Shown piece after piece: positions 1 to 7,511 of a stretch of DNA of 10,267 nt (position 1 is its first letter; each line of letters starts with the position of its first letter). The stretch covers positions 1-10,267 of the forward strand of contig JACMJI010000014.1 in the NCBI GenBank assembly GCA_014380705.1, read 5' to 3'. The notes under the pieces are model-generated. The model was not told where the DNA came from and made no database searches. It worked only from the letters and a program-made list of their open reading frames with translations. Position numbers and translations under genes: made by a program. The stretch is from Gorillibacterium sp. (lineage in GTDB: Bacteria; Bacillota; Bacilli; Paenibacillales; NBRC-103111).

Positions 1-770
1 AATGCTTTGGTTGCACCGGTTGGTTGGCCCTTCGTCATATAATACCCGTAAGACCAAACCTTGTATGACCCGTTAATCACATTTGTAGCCGTTGCTTCGA
101 CATCATTAATCTTAACCGCTTTAACGGTGCTGTCCACATAGACTAAGTCGATGTAACCTATTGCATTGGGAGTCGTGGCAACGTTAGTTTTCATATCACC
201 GCTTGAGCCGACTTCCTTATAATTTTTATCCTTCTTGACTGTTTCCGTTCCACTTAATGCCTTCATCTGGAAATTAACGCGGGTACCGGAACCGAAAGCC
301 CGATTGATTACAACGATATCGCCGCTTGCTCCCCCGACCTGGCTCCAGTTCGTAATCTTTCCTGTGAAGATGCCTTGCAGTTGCTCTGTTGTCAAAGTCG
401 AAACGCCCACATTCTTGTTGATGATCGCTGCGAAGGGAATCACCGCTACTTTGTTAGCGACAAGCCCTGCAAAGGCTTTGAAGCCCGGGACATTCATGCT
501 AGCATCCCAATCACATGCTCCTATATCAGCAATTCCTTTGTTAACAGCTTGTGGGCCCGTGACGGAACCTTTACCTGAAGCGGCAATTGATACACCAGGA
601 TTATTCTTAATAAATTCTTTTTTGGCTTGTAATGTTAAGGGAAGAAGTGCAGTAGAGCCATTGACTGTGATTTTGCCTTTAAGGGAAGATTTTGCTTCAA
701 CCCCAGTGGATATTGTCGCTAGAATAGCAATAGATAGAGCAAGTACGGATAATTTATGAAACCATTTCAT
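1..770 (-). CDS. pstS: PstS-family phosphate ABC transporter substrate-binding protein (3' end beyond left edge)
   Basis: I translated this frame by hand: it is open from ATG at 770 to the left edge, 256 codons with no stop. It is a periplasmic-binding-protein type II of the PstS family, which captures phosphate outside the membrane for a PstCAB importer. Residues matching the known phosphate ligands are visible: NGST near 37-40, SGKGS near 65-69, the Asp in GACDWD near 84-89, and Arg157 followed by GSGTR at 160-164. The first 26 residues form a signal peptide (MKWFHK, hydrophobic core, VEA/K cleavage site) with no lipobox cysteine, which is unusual for a Gram-positive binding protein. The ribosome site AGAGGTG lies 7 nt before ATG. 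It begins 45 bp after the preceding minus-strand gene with no terminator between, so the two are probably co-transcribed. The C-terminus is not in the window. Confidence 0.9.
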   Translation of the reverse strand, partial: MKWFHKLSVLALSIAILATISTGVEAKSSLKGKITVNGSTALLPLTLQAKKEFIKNNPGVSIAASGKGSVTGPQAVNKGIADIGACDWDASMNVPGFKAFAGLVANKVAVIPFAAIINKNVGVSTLTTEQLQGIFTGKITNWSQVGGASGDIVVINRAFGSGTRVNFQMKALSGTETVKKDKNYKEVGSSGDMKTNVATTPNAIGYIDLVYVDSTVKAVKINDVEATATNVINGSYKVWSYGYYMTKGQPTGATKA

Positions 771-815
771 TGTTTTTCACCTCTTCTAAAGTTTAACTGC
801 TTCTTGTCCATTGAA

Positions 816-2240
816 TTACTTCGTCAGATAAGTTACGCCTGCAGGGGTAATGATTGCAACTTTGCCATCAACAATCGTTGTGACATTTTTTCCATCCATC
901 GTTAGGGAAAGATCACTCACTTCCAAATCGGTTGTTGTGACCATTGTTTTACTGCCGTCGGGTTTAACTAGGTACAGAACCGTTTGCCCTTTATCGTCAG
1001 TACTGCTAATGATTAAATCTCCCATTGCATTCAACCATGTGCTATCTGCATTAATTCCAGGTAGCAAAGCTGATGACTTGTTATCCGAGTCAACCACAGT
1101 CAGCACACCTATAACGCCTTCGCTATCTAGATCAATGCTGATATAAAGGGGGCGTCCGTCGGGTAGTAGCTGTGGAGCTAGCTTGTTATCCTTACCAACC
1201 GCACGTTCAACCGCTTTAGCATCCTTGACGGACAAGTCGAAGGAATTAAGTTTTGTTCCGGCTCCTGAATAGTCGATCGTCAGGGAGTCCTCTGTGCTGT
1301 CTGCATCATTTTTAGCTACTCCCGTTGCATTCACAAAATACAGTAGCTTCTTCTCATCCATAGAAACGCGTAGATCAGATTTAAAGTTTACCTTATCATC
1401 AACCAGCTTCGTGATCGTGCCGGTTTCTACATTGATTTTCGATATTTTCTCTTGGTTGTCACCCTGGATAAAATAGATCATTTTACCGTCTGCGGACCAG
1501 ACAAGATCGGTTTTAACGGTGGTATCCGGGCTGATGAGTTGATTTCTTCCGTTGGTTATACGAATAAGTGTTAATTGTGCAGATTCGTTTAAGTAAACGC
1601 CATATTCTCCATTGGGGGAGAGAACAATTCCATCTGCGTTCCCTGAGTCGGTGAGTAAAGTGCTTCTACCTGTGTCTGCATCAATTATGTAAGTCATTTT
1701 ATCACTTTCTCTTAGTGCAATAACTTTATTACCTGCAACCCATTGAGCATTTTCAAAACTTCCATCAAGTAGAGCATAGCTTAGAATCGCAGCTTTACCA
1801 TTAACTTTTGTGAGGGTACCCCCTAAAGCTTCAACAAAGCTTTGCAGTTCCACATAAATGCGACCTGCTACATACGTAGGTGCTGTTATAAATGTCCGGG
1901 TTTCTCCATTCGCTGTATACATCGTTTGACCGGGTTTGATCATAACGGTACTCGTTGCAAAAAAGGAATTATTCAGAGAAACTGAAATTTCACCATCTAC
2001 CTGCTTTAATTGTGCTCCTAAAGCATTAGCAAGATCTCGAATCGCATACAGCATTACTCCATTAACCTTAACTGTACGAACACCACTCGACTGTCCATCC
2101 ACAAACAATTGATTTTGAACAGTTTGAAGGTCTTGAGATGCGGCATTTGCGAAAGCTGCGTTCGTCATAGGCACGATACTTGAAACTGAAGCGAATACTA
2201 AGGACGATGCTAATACGACTTTACTCCATTTTTTACTCAT
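816..2240 (-). CDS. Secreted stalk-domain (copper amine oxidase N-terminal-like) protein with propeller-like body
   Basis: A 474-residue exported protein. Residues 1-33 are a signal peptide (MSKKWSK, hydrophobic stretch, Ala-rich cleavage region). About 46-156 resembles the copper amine oxidase N-terminal-like (stalk) domain: FVDGQ, then YAIRDLANALGA, then YVAGRIYVELQSFVEALGG. From about 160 to the end, repeated strand patterns such as LSPNGEYGVYL, WSADGKMIYFI, LLPDGRPLYIS and LTMDGKNVTTI suggest a TolB/WD40-like beta-propeller. No catalytic residues are recognised; these stalk domains are not enzymes by themselves. A start at 2240 is preferred because GGTGAG precedes it; the in-frame TTG at 2252 abuts AGAAGGA with no spacing. 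A PstS-type gene follows 45 bp downstream, so a role in surface phosphate scavenging or sensing is possible, but this is inference. Confidence 0.85.
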   Translation of the reverse strand: MSKKWSKVVLASSLVFASVSSIVPMTNAAFANAASQDLQTVQNQLFVDGQSSGVRTVKVNGVMLYAIRDLANALGAQLKQVDGEISVSLNNSFFATSTVMIKPGQTMYTANGETRTFITAPTYVAGRIYVELQSFVEALGGTLTKVNGKAAILSYALLDGSFENAQWVAGNKVIALRESDKMTYIIDADTGRSTLLTDSGNADGIVLSPNGEYGVYLNESAQLTLIRITNGRNQLISPDTTVKTDLVWSADGKMIYFIQGDNQEKISKINVETGTITKLVDDKVNFKSDLRVSMDEKKLLYFVNATGVAKNDADSTEDSLTIDYSGAGTKLNSFDLSVKDAKAVERAVGKDNKLAPQLLPDGRPLYISIDLDSEGVIGVLTVVDSDNKSSALLPGINADSTWLNAMGDLIISSTDDKGQTVLYLVKPDGSKTMVTTTDLEVSDLSLTMDGKNVTTIVDGKVAIITPAGVTYLTK

Positions 2241-2296
2241 CTTCTCACCCAATCCTTCTGAATTATGTCCTGCTATCTATTATTCTCGCATTACAT

Positions 2297-2357
2297 TGTT
2301 AACGATTTTTCATTTATTTGTAAATGAAGTGTTCGTTTTATTTTAAGAAATTGTAAA
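2297..2357 (-). promoter_or_regulatory. Candidate promoter and Pho-box-like hexamers upstream of the stalk-protein/pstS pair
   Basis: On the minus strand, TTTACA (2357-2352) is followed exactly 11 bp on by TTAAAA (2346-2341). A second TTTACA (2324-2319) is followed 22 bp on by TTAACA (2302-2297). Bacillus PhoP boxes are direct repeats of TT(A/T/C)ACA at roughly 11-bp spacing. The second TTTACA could also serve as a -35 with a weak -10 (TAACAA) 17 bp on. An inverted repeat CATTTA/TAAATG (2311-2326) overlaps it. The region is AT-rich, so chance matches are quite possible. Confidence 0.35.
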
Positions 2358-2418
2358 GGTTCGACGAAAGAAGGCACCGGTGCAAGCATCAATAACAGCT
2401 GCTTACCAGAATAAGAAA

Positions 2419-2464
2419 AAGATCGCACTCCACTTGGCCAAGACGGCTTAAGGGATGCGATCTT
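2419..2464 (-). terminator. Intrinsic terminator of pyrB
   Basis: A perfect 9-bp stem pairs AAGATCGCA with TGCGATCTT (2419-2427 with 2456-2464). On the minus strand it is followed by TTTTTCTTATT. It lies 65 bp after the pyrB stop codon and ahead of the promoter region of the next minus-strand gene. Confidence 0.85.
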
Positions 2465-2529
2465 CTATATTTAACTATTAAATCTACTTCATCTTCTTAT
2501 CCAATAATAATGCCTACTTCGTAATCCAT

Positions 2530-3459
2530 TTAACGATTGTCAGACAAACATTTCTCAATCAAAGCCATCCGGATATACAAGCCATTCTGCGCTTGACGGA
2601 AGTAGGCAGCACGCGGGTCCTGATCTACATCAATTGAAATCTCTCCTGCTCGGGGAAGCGGATGGAGAATGATCGTGTCTGAGCGCATTGAGCCAAGAAT
2701 ATCACGATCGATGATATAGCGACCCTCTGCCTTGCGATATTCTTCGACTGATGGGAAGCGTTCCTTCTGAATTCGGGTCTGGTAAAGCACATCTACCTTA
2801 TCTAGAATCTCCAACAGATTCTCCGTCTCCTCAAAAGCTACTCCTTGTTCCTCTAAATAATGTTTAACATAAGAGGGAAGCTTGACATTCTCGGGAGAGA
2901 CATAATAAATTTTCACATTCCTGAAATTGGTCAGCATATAGCTGAGTGAATGAACCGTCCGCCCATAAGCTAAATCACCAATCATAGCAATGGATAACCC
3001 ATCAATTTGACCGCGTTCCTTCTGAATCGAGTAAAGATCAAGCAACGCTTGCGTGGGATGCTCCCCTGCTCCATCACCGGCATTAATGATGGGAACACTT
3101 GCTACAGATGCAGCCCGCTCAGCAGCTCCAATATCTGTGTGACGCATAACGATCACATCACTATAGCCGGATACGATGCGAATGGTATCCTCTAGTGTCT
3201 CTCCTTTGATGGTTGAGGAGAATTGCGCTGCATTTTCTGTACCTATCACGCGACCGCCGAGCCGATTCATCGCCGATTCAAAGGATAAACGGGTACGTGT
3301 GCTTGCCTCGAAGAACAAAGACGTCATAATTTTGTTGAAAAAATAAGGATTTTGATTCCAGTTCCTGGGGTCCTCCATACGGGACGCTTCAGCAAATAGC
3401 TCTTCGAGTGTGGAACGATTAAATTGTTTGGCTCCTAATACGTGATAAAGGGAGGTCAT
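2530..3459 (-). CDS. pyrB: Aspartate carbamoyltransferase catalytic chain, E. coli-like type
   Basis: This enzyme joins carbamoyl phosphate and aspartate to make N-carbamoylaspartate, the committed step of pyrimidine synthesis, in the cytosol. The 309-residue protein has every family landmark: STRTR at 53-57, KGET at 85-88, MRH at 105-107, HPTQ at 134-137, GDLAYGRTVHS with Arg167, TRIQKERF with Arg229, and HPLPR at 266-270. Length and residue numbers line up almost one-to-one with E. coli PyrB (about 310 aa). The wording around MRH, NAGDG and GDL-YGRTVHSL is also closer to E. coli than to B. subtilis PyrB as I recall them. ATG at 3459 is chosen because AAAGGA lies 7 nt upstream; a GTG at 3498 would add 13 residues without a ribosome site. 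No pyrI-like regulatory chain, pyrR or other pyr gene is adjacent. It lies 80 bp downstream of the aldolase gene and could share its transcript. Confidence 0.95.
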   Translation of the reverse strand: MTSLYHVLGAKQFNRSTLEELFAEASRMEDPRNWNQNPYFFNKIMTSLFFEASTRTRLSFESAMNRLGGRVIGTENAAQFSSTIKGETLEDTIRIVSGYSDVIVMRHTDIGAAERAASVASVPIINAGDGAGEHPTQALLDLYSIQKERGQIDGLSIAMIGDLAYGRTVHSLSYMLTNFRNVKIYYVSPENVKLPSYVKHYLEEQGVAFEETENLLEILDKVDVLYQTRIQKERFPSVEEYRKAEGRYIIDRDILGSMRSDTIILHPLPRAGEISIDVDQDPRAAYFRQAQNGLYIRMALIEKCLSDNR

Positions 3460-3491
3460 CTTATCTTCCTTTCTGTTAACTTTCCTTCGGT

Positions 3492-3516
3492 AAATCACGT
3501 GATTTTATAGCGCTAT
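3492..3516. repeat. Two adjacent palindromes upstream of pyrB
   Basis: AAATCACGTGATTT (3492-3505) is a perfect 14-bp palindrome centred on CACGTG. ATAGCGCTAT (3507-3516) is a perfect 10-bp palindrome one base further. They lie in the 80-bp gap between the aldolase stop and the pyrB start, on the upstream side of pyrB. They could be operator sites for a dimeric regulator. They are not followed by a T-tract on either strand, so they are unlikely to be a terminator. Confidence 0.5.
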
Positions 3517-3539
3517 TTAACGAATAAATCTTAACACAG

Positions 3540-4205
3540 CTATTTCTTGCTGCTTTTAAAAGCTTCAACATAGGCACGGGATTTTTCCTTAACCAAGGAA
3601 TAATTCTTCTGTTTAATGGCTTCCTTTGTTAGATCGGAACCGATTCCCACAGCGAAGGCACCTGCTTTAACCCATTCAGCCAGGTTGTCGAGGGAAACGC
3701 CGCCCGTTGGCATGATATTGGCTTGAGGCAATGGTCCTTTGATGCTGGGGATAACAGCTGGAGAATATAGGTTGCCTGGAAACAGTTTGACCACATCAAC
3801 ACCAAGCTCAAGGGCAGTTTGAATTTCTAGAACTGTCATCGTTCCCGGCATAATCGGAACCCGATAACGATTACAAAGCTTTACGGTCTCAGGGTTAAGA
3901 CATGGAGCAACGACAAACTCTGCTCCTGCCAGAATGGTTGCTCTAGCTGTTTCTGGGTCAAGGACCGTACCTGAGCCGATCACAGCAAAGCGCTCGTCGT
4001 CAGGGCTGACTGAACTGGAATATTCTCTAGCAAGCGTACTAATCGCTTCAAGAGCACCCGGAACTGTCATCGTAACTTCAATAATTTTGATTCCACCGGC
4101 AATCGCTTCCTTAGCAATCGCTATTACTTCCTCTGGGGAGTCACCTCTAAGTACAGCGACTACACCATGATCGGCAATCTGTTGTAACAAACGAATCTTC
4201 TTCAT
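3540..4205 (-). CDS. eda: KDPG/KHG-type aldolase (2-keto-3-deoxy-6-phosphogluconate / 4-hydroxy-2-oxoglutarate)
   Basis: A class I, Schiff-base aldolase of the Eda/KdgA family, 221 aa, the usual length. It cleaves 2-keto-3-deoxy-6-phosphogluconate to pyruvate and glyceraldehyde-3-phosphate (uronate and gluconate breakdown), and many members also act on 4-hydroxy-2-oxoglutarate. Visible motifs: VLRG with Arg20, IEVTMT with the catalytic Glu43, IGSGTVLD at 77-83, VAPCLNPE at 99-106, PIMPG at 117-121, VVKLFPGN with the Schiff-base Lys140, and PTGGVSLDN at 166-174. The residue matching E. coli Arg49 is Thr47 here, so exact substrate preference is uncertain; a KDP-galactonate aldolase role cannot be excluded. 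GGAAAGGTG lies 8 nt before the ATG. No kinase (kdgK) or uronate genes are adjacent. It is divergent from the NagZ gene. Confidence 0.88.
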   Translation of the reverse strand: MKKIRLLQQIADHGVVAVLRGDSPEEVIAIAKEAIAGGIKIIEVTMTVPGALEAISTLAREYSSSVSPDDERFAVIGSGTVLDPETARATILAGAEFVVAPCLNPETVKLCNRYRVPIMPGTMTVLEIQTALELGVDVVKLFPGNLYSPAVIPSIKGPLPQANIMPTGGVSLDNLAEWVKAGAFAVGIGSDLTKEAIKQKNYSLVKEKSRAYVEAFKSSKK

Positions 4206-4337
4206 TAAAGATGCACCTTTCCACTAAGGCTTTGCCTCATTGATGTTGTTTCGTCTTCATGATTCTATACCAAAAAGCGATTCATGTCTTCCCTAGAAAT
4301 GAAATGCTGTCTCATGGTACAAAATAAAAGCGTAAAA

Positions 4338-4366
4338 TATTAACCAAATGCTTAACATGTTATAGT
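4338..4366 (+). promoter_or_regulatory. Extended -10 promoter for the NagZ lipoprotein gene
   Basis: TGTTATAGT (4358-4366) is an extended -10 element (TGn plus TATAGT), about 50 bp before the start codon. The -35 is weak: TATTAA at 17-bp spacing or TTAACC at 15-bp spacing. The rest of the 209-bp divergent gap holds a possible minus-strand -10 (TATAGA at 4269-4264) for the aldolase gene, without a good -35. Confidence 0.5.
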
Positions 4367-4423
4367 GGATTGGTGAAAGACAATTGACAGTAATGAATAA
4401 ACAACAGCCTTGAGGTGATTGCT

Positions 4424-5791
4424 TTGAATCGGAATCAAGTTTTTGCATTAAATAAAAAATATTTTATGATCGCAGGGCTGCTTACCGCGTTAGCCTTGCT
4501 TTTCGGTTGCACAAATCACAGCACTCCAGGTGCTAATGGATCGATCGGACCCACCTACTCGCCATATGCCTCCGCAAACACTGGGGCTAGCCCTATTGCA
4601 AGCCTAGCAGCTTCTTCTGTAGCAGTTACTGCTTCCCCGTCACCTATAGCTACACCTAACCCTGAGGCAACGCCAAGCCCCTCCACGTCCCTGATAGGAC
4701 AATTAGAGCAGCAAATAAATAAGCTCACATTAAAGGAGAAGATTGGACAGCTTGTATTGGTAGGTATGGAGGGGACTATAGCTGGTGAGGATGACAGAAA
4801 TCTAATTCAGTCTCGTAAGGTAGGCGGCATCATCTTCTTTAAACCAAATCTCATAAACAAAGGACAGACGGTTAAGCTGATAAATGATTTAAAACAGCTT
4901 AATTTGAATAATCCCATCCCCCTCTGGCTTAGTGTTGACGAGGAAGGAGGACGTGTAACCCGGCTGCCAGCTGAATTCGCCAAACTGCCTACAAGTCAAA
5001 GTATTGGACTCGTAAATAATCTCTCCTATTCTCGTCAAGTTGGAAGCTTGATCGGTCAAGAGCTTCATTCAGTGGGTATGAATATGGACTTCGCTCCAGT
5101 CATGGATGTAAATAGTAATCCTAACAACCCTGTAATAGGGGATCGCTCCTTTGGTGATCAGCCAGACATTGTGAGCAGGCTCGGAATCCAAACCATGAAA
5201 GGGCTTCAATCAGAGAATGTAGCTTCTGTAATCAAACACTTTCCCGGACATGGAGATACCTCTGTTGACTCACATATCGGACTCCCTGTTGTTCAACATG
5301 ATCTGGATCGTTTGCGCAGTCTAGAGTTGATTCCTTACGCCAGGGCAATTGAACAAGGAGCCGATGCCATTATGGTGGCTCATATTCTGCTGCCCAAGCT
5401 GGATGATAATCATCCTGCCTCCTTCTCTAAGCCCATCATTACGGGTTTGCTCCGGGAGGAGCTTGGCTTTGATGGCGTAGTCATGACCGATGATATGACG
5501 ATGGGAGCCGTTGCTGAGCATTATAATCTAGGTGATGCTGCCGTTCATTCCATTCTGGCAGGAGCCGATATCGTCCTCGTCTGCCATGATTATGCGAAAG
5601 AAAATGCGGTTTTATCCGCTCTTACTAAAGCCGTATCCGACGGAAGAATTACAGAAAAACGCCTAAACGAAAGCGTTATGCGCATTCTACTGCTAAAGAA
5701 TAAATATGAGGTAAATGGGAGCAAGGTGAACGTTCCAGATCTAACTCAATTAAATACGAAAATTCATGATCTTGTGCAACAATATCAATAA
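4424..5791 (+). CDS. nagZ: NagZ-type beta-N-acetylhexosaminidase, glycoside hydrolase family 3, lipoprotein
   Basis: A family GH3 enzyme expected to release N-acetylglucosamine from muropeptides or other cell-wall fragments outside the membrane. Residues 1-29 are a lipoprotein signal ending in LLFGC (Cys29). About 34-88 is a low-complexity Ser/Thr/Pro/Ala linker. The catalytic (beta/alpha)8 domain spans about 92-430: KIGQLVLVG, LSVDEEGGRVTRLP (169-182), MNMDFAPVMDVN, KHFPGHGDTSVDSH (271-284, carrying the Asp-Ser-His acid/base element known from B. subtilis NagZ) and GVVMTDDMTMGAV (351-363, nucleophile Asp356). Only the GH3 N-terminal domain is present. Start choice: GAGGTGA at 4412-4418 is the ribosome site and TTG at 4424 follows at 5 nt; the GTG at 4415 lies inside that site. 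Confidence 0.93.
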   Translation: MNRNQVFALNKKYFMIAGLLTALALLFGCTNHSTPGANGSIGPTYSPYASANTGASPIASLAASSVAVTASPSPIATPNPEATPSPSTSLIGQLEQQINKLTLKEKIGQLVLVGMEGTIAGEDDRNLIQSRKVGGIIFFKPNLINKGQTVKLINDLKQLNLNNPIPLWLSVDEEGGRVTRLPAEFAKLPTSQSIGLVNNLSYSRQVGSLIGQELHSVGMNMDFAPVMDVNSNPNNPVIGDRSFGDQPDIVSRLGIQTMKGLQSENVASVIKHFPGHGDTSVDSHIGLPVVQHDLDRLRSLELIPYARAIEQGADAIMVAHILLPKLDDNHPASFSKPIITGLLREELGFDGVVMTDDMTMGAVAEHYNLGDAAVHSILAGADIVLVCHDYAKENAVLSALTKAVSDGRITEKRLNESVMRILLLKNKYEVNGSKVNVPDLTQLNTKIHDLVQQYQ

Positions 5792-5820
5792 CGTCTTTGG
5801 TTACTGGGCAGCCTGATTTC

Positions 5821-5841
5821 ACATCTATTTCAGATGTTTTT
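5821..5841 (+). terminator. Weak terminator-like hairpin after nagZ
   Basis: A 6-bp stem ACATCT/AGATGT with a 5-nt loop is followed by five T residues (5837-5841), 30 bp after the nagZ stop. The stem is short and AT-rich, so termination may be inefficient. Confidence 0.4.
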
Positions 5842-5860
5842 ACCCAATTTTAATCCTTTG

Positions 5861-5890
5861 TTGACCCTGTCTAAGGTTCAGTGATAAGAT
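5861..5890 (+). promoter_or_regulatory. Promoter of the IMP dehydrogenase gene
   Basis: TTGACC (5861-5866) and TAAGAT (5885-5890) are separated by 18 bp, and TGA before the -10 makes it an extended -10. A transcript would start near 5897, leaving a leader of about 33 nt, too short for a purine riboswitch. No PurBox (CCGAAC-type) sequence is evident. Confidence 0.65.
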
Positions 5891-5929
5891 AGTAAAAATT
5901 TACCCATTAAAGGACGGAGACATGTCATT

Positions 5930-7429
5930 ATGGCTATGTATTATCTGGAACCATCCCGTACATTTAGCGAATTCCTGTTGATCCCTAATCTTACAACGAA
6001 GGAATGTACACCCGCGAATGTCAATTTGCAGACGCCAATCGTGAAATTTGCCAAGGGAGAGAAGCCTGCCATTTCCCTTAATATCCCATTCTCCTCAGCT
6101 GTTATGCAGGCTGTTTCTGATGATACGATGGCCATTGCACTCGCGCGAAGCGGAGGGATCTCCTTCATCTTCGGCTCACAGACCATTGAAGAAGAAGCAG
6201 AAATGGTTCGCAACGTAAAAAAATACAAATCTGGCTTTGTTGAAAGCCGCTCAAACCTTACTCCCCAACACACCTTACAGGATGTATTGGAGCTAAAGGT
6301 GCGAACAGGCCACTCTACAGTTGCCATCACAGATGATGGAACACCAAAAGGCAGGTTGCTTGGTATCGTCACTGGTCGAGATTATCGGACAAGCCGCGAT
6401 GAGTTGGATATGCGGGTCGAACAGTTCATGACTCCTTTCTCTTCTCTCATCTATGGAACGTCTGGTATCACACTGACCGAGGCGAATGATATTATCTGGT
6501 CGCGTAAATTAAACTGTCTGCCTGTCATTGATGAGAATCAGCAGCTTGAGTATCTTGTCTTCCGCAAGGACTATGATGAGCATAAAGGCAATCCTCTTCA
6601 GCTTCTAGATGCCAACAAGAGTTACATTGCAGGAGCTGGAATTAATACGAAGGATTACCGTGACCGTGTCCCCGCTTTGGTTGCTGCAGGCGCGGACGTG
6701 CTTGTAATCGACTCCTCCGATGGTTACACCGAGTATCAACGGGAAACCATTCAGTATGTCAAAGAGAATTTTGATATTAAAATTGGTGCTGGGAACGTAG
6801 TTGACCGTGAAGGTTTCCTATATTTGGTTGAAGCAGGGGCTGATTTTGTTAAGGTAGGTATCGGCGGGGGTTCCATTTGTATTACTCGGGAACAAAAAGG
6901 GATCGGACGCGGGCAAGCATCATCTGTCATTGAAGTCGCTAAAGCGCGGGACGAATATTATGAGGAAACAGGCATCTATGTCCCGATTTGTTCAGACGGC
7001 GGGATCGTACATGATTATCACATAACGCTTGCTCTGGCGATGGGTGCAGACTTTGTGATGATGGGCCGGTACTTTGCCCGATTTGACGAAAGTCCTACCC
7101 GGAAGCTGAAGATTGGCAACAATTTCGTTAAAGAAATTTGGGGCGAAGGCTCCAATCGCGCGCGGAACTGGCAGCGATATGATAGCGGCGGCAAGCAAAG
7201 CCTCATGTTCGAGGAGGGGGTGGACTCTTATGTTCCTTACGCAGGGGGGCTAAGGGAAAATCTCGAGCTATCAATCGGTAAAATCAAATCGACTATGTGC
7301 AACTGTGGAGCTACATCCATTGCAGAGCTTCAGCAAAAAGCAAGGATCACACTTATCTCTGCAACCAGTCTTACAGAGGGTGGAGCGCATGATGTAATTC
7401 AGAAGGAAAGCAGCCTTTCAGCGGAGTAA
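5930..7429 (+). CDS. guaB: IMP dehydrogenase, Tritrichomonas-like type
   Basis: It oxidises IMP to XMP with NAD+, the controlling step of guanine nucleotide synthesis. The 499-residue protein is a (beta/alpha)8 barrel with a CBS-pair (Bateman) insert at about 110-215. The catalytic cysteine is Cys317 in [15 protein letters not shown]; the mobile flap has Arg416-Tyr417 in ARNWQRYD. The sequence departs from the usual bacterial form (GIGPGSICTTR) and matches the T. foetus enzyme, as I remember it, along most of its length: [59 protein letters not shown] and EGGAHDVI. The offset is a constant two residues (Cys317/319, Arg416/418, Lys308/310, Glu429/431). GGAG lies 10 nt before the ATG. It has its own promoter and a strong terminator; no guaA or purine genes adjoin. 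A second, ordinary guaB elsewhere in the genome is likely but unseen. Confidence 0.95.
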   Translation: MAMYYLEPSRTFSEFLLIPNLTTKECTPANVNLQTPIVKFAKGEKPAISLNIPFSSAVMQAVSDDTMAIALARSGGISFIFGSQTIEEEAEMVRNVKKYKSGFVESRSNLTPQHTLQDVLELKVRTGHSTVAITDDGTPKGRLLGIVTGRDYRTSRDELDMRVEQFMTPFSSLIYGTSGITLTEANDIIWSRKLNCLPVIDENQQLEYLVFRKDYDEHKGNPLQLLDANKSYIAGAGINTKDYRDRVPALVAAGADVLVIDSSDGYTEYQRETIQYVKENFDIKIGAGNVVDREGFLYLVEAGADFVKVGIGGGSICITREQKGIGRGQASSVIEVAKARDEYYEETGIYVPICSDGGIVHDYHITLALAMGADFVMMGRYFARFDESPTRKLKIGNNFVKEIWGEGSNRARNWQRYDSGGKQSLMFEEGVDSYVPYAGGLRENLELSIGKIKSTMCNCGATSIAELQQKARITLISATSLTEGGAHDVIQKESSLSAE

Positions 7430-7452
7430 TCCCAACATGGTCAGCCATAAAT

Positions 7453-7490
7453 AAAGCCCGCCTCTCGGAATTTCTGGGACGGGCTTTTCT
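7453..7490. terminator. Bidirectional terminator between IMPDH and SGNH hydrolase genes
   Basis: An 8-bp stem AAAGCCCG/CGGGCTTT (7453-7460 with 7480-7487), extendable inward with mismatches, is followed by TTTT on the plus strand and by TTTATTTAT on the minus strand. Outer bases AGCCA/TGGCT (7443-7447, 7492-7496) can pair as well. It lies between two convergent genes. Confidence 0.85.
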
Positions 7491-7511
7491 GTGGCTAGTT
7501 GACATTGTTAT

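Noticed and set aside
235..759. Plus-strand open frame of 174 codons
   Set aside because: It lies opposite the clear PstS-family frame, which has signal peptide, ligand residues and ribosome site.
2241..2252. TTG at 2252 as start of the stalk-domain protein
   Set aside because: The AGAAGGA sequence directly touches this TTG, leaving no spacing, whereas ATG 2240 has GGTGAG correctly placed.
4264..4285. Catabolite-response (cre)-like sequence AAAAAGCGATTCA near the aldolase start
   Set aside because: The conserved TG before the A-run is missing and the half-sites do not mirror each other.
5792..5929. Purine riboswitch or G-box upstream of IMPDH
   Set aside because: The promoter leaves a leader of only about 33 nt, and no aptamer-like pairing or purine-box sequence is visible.
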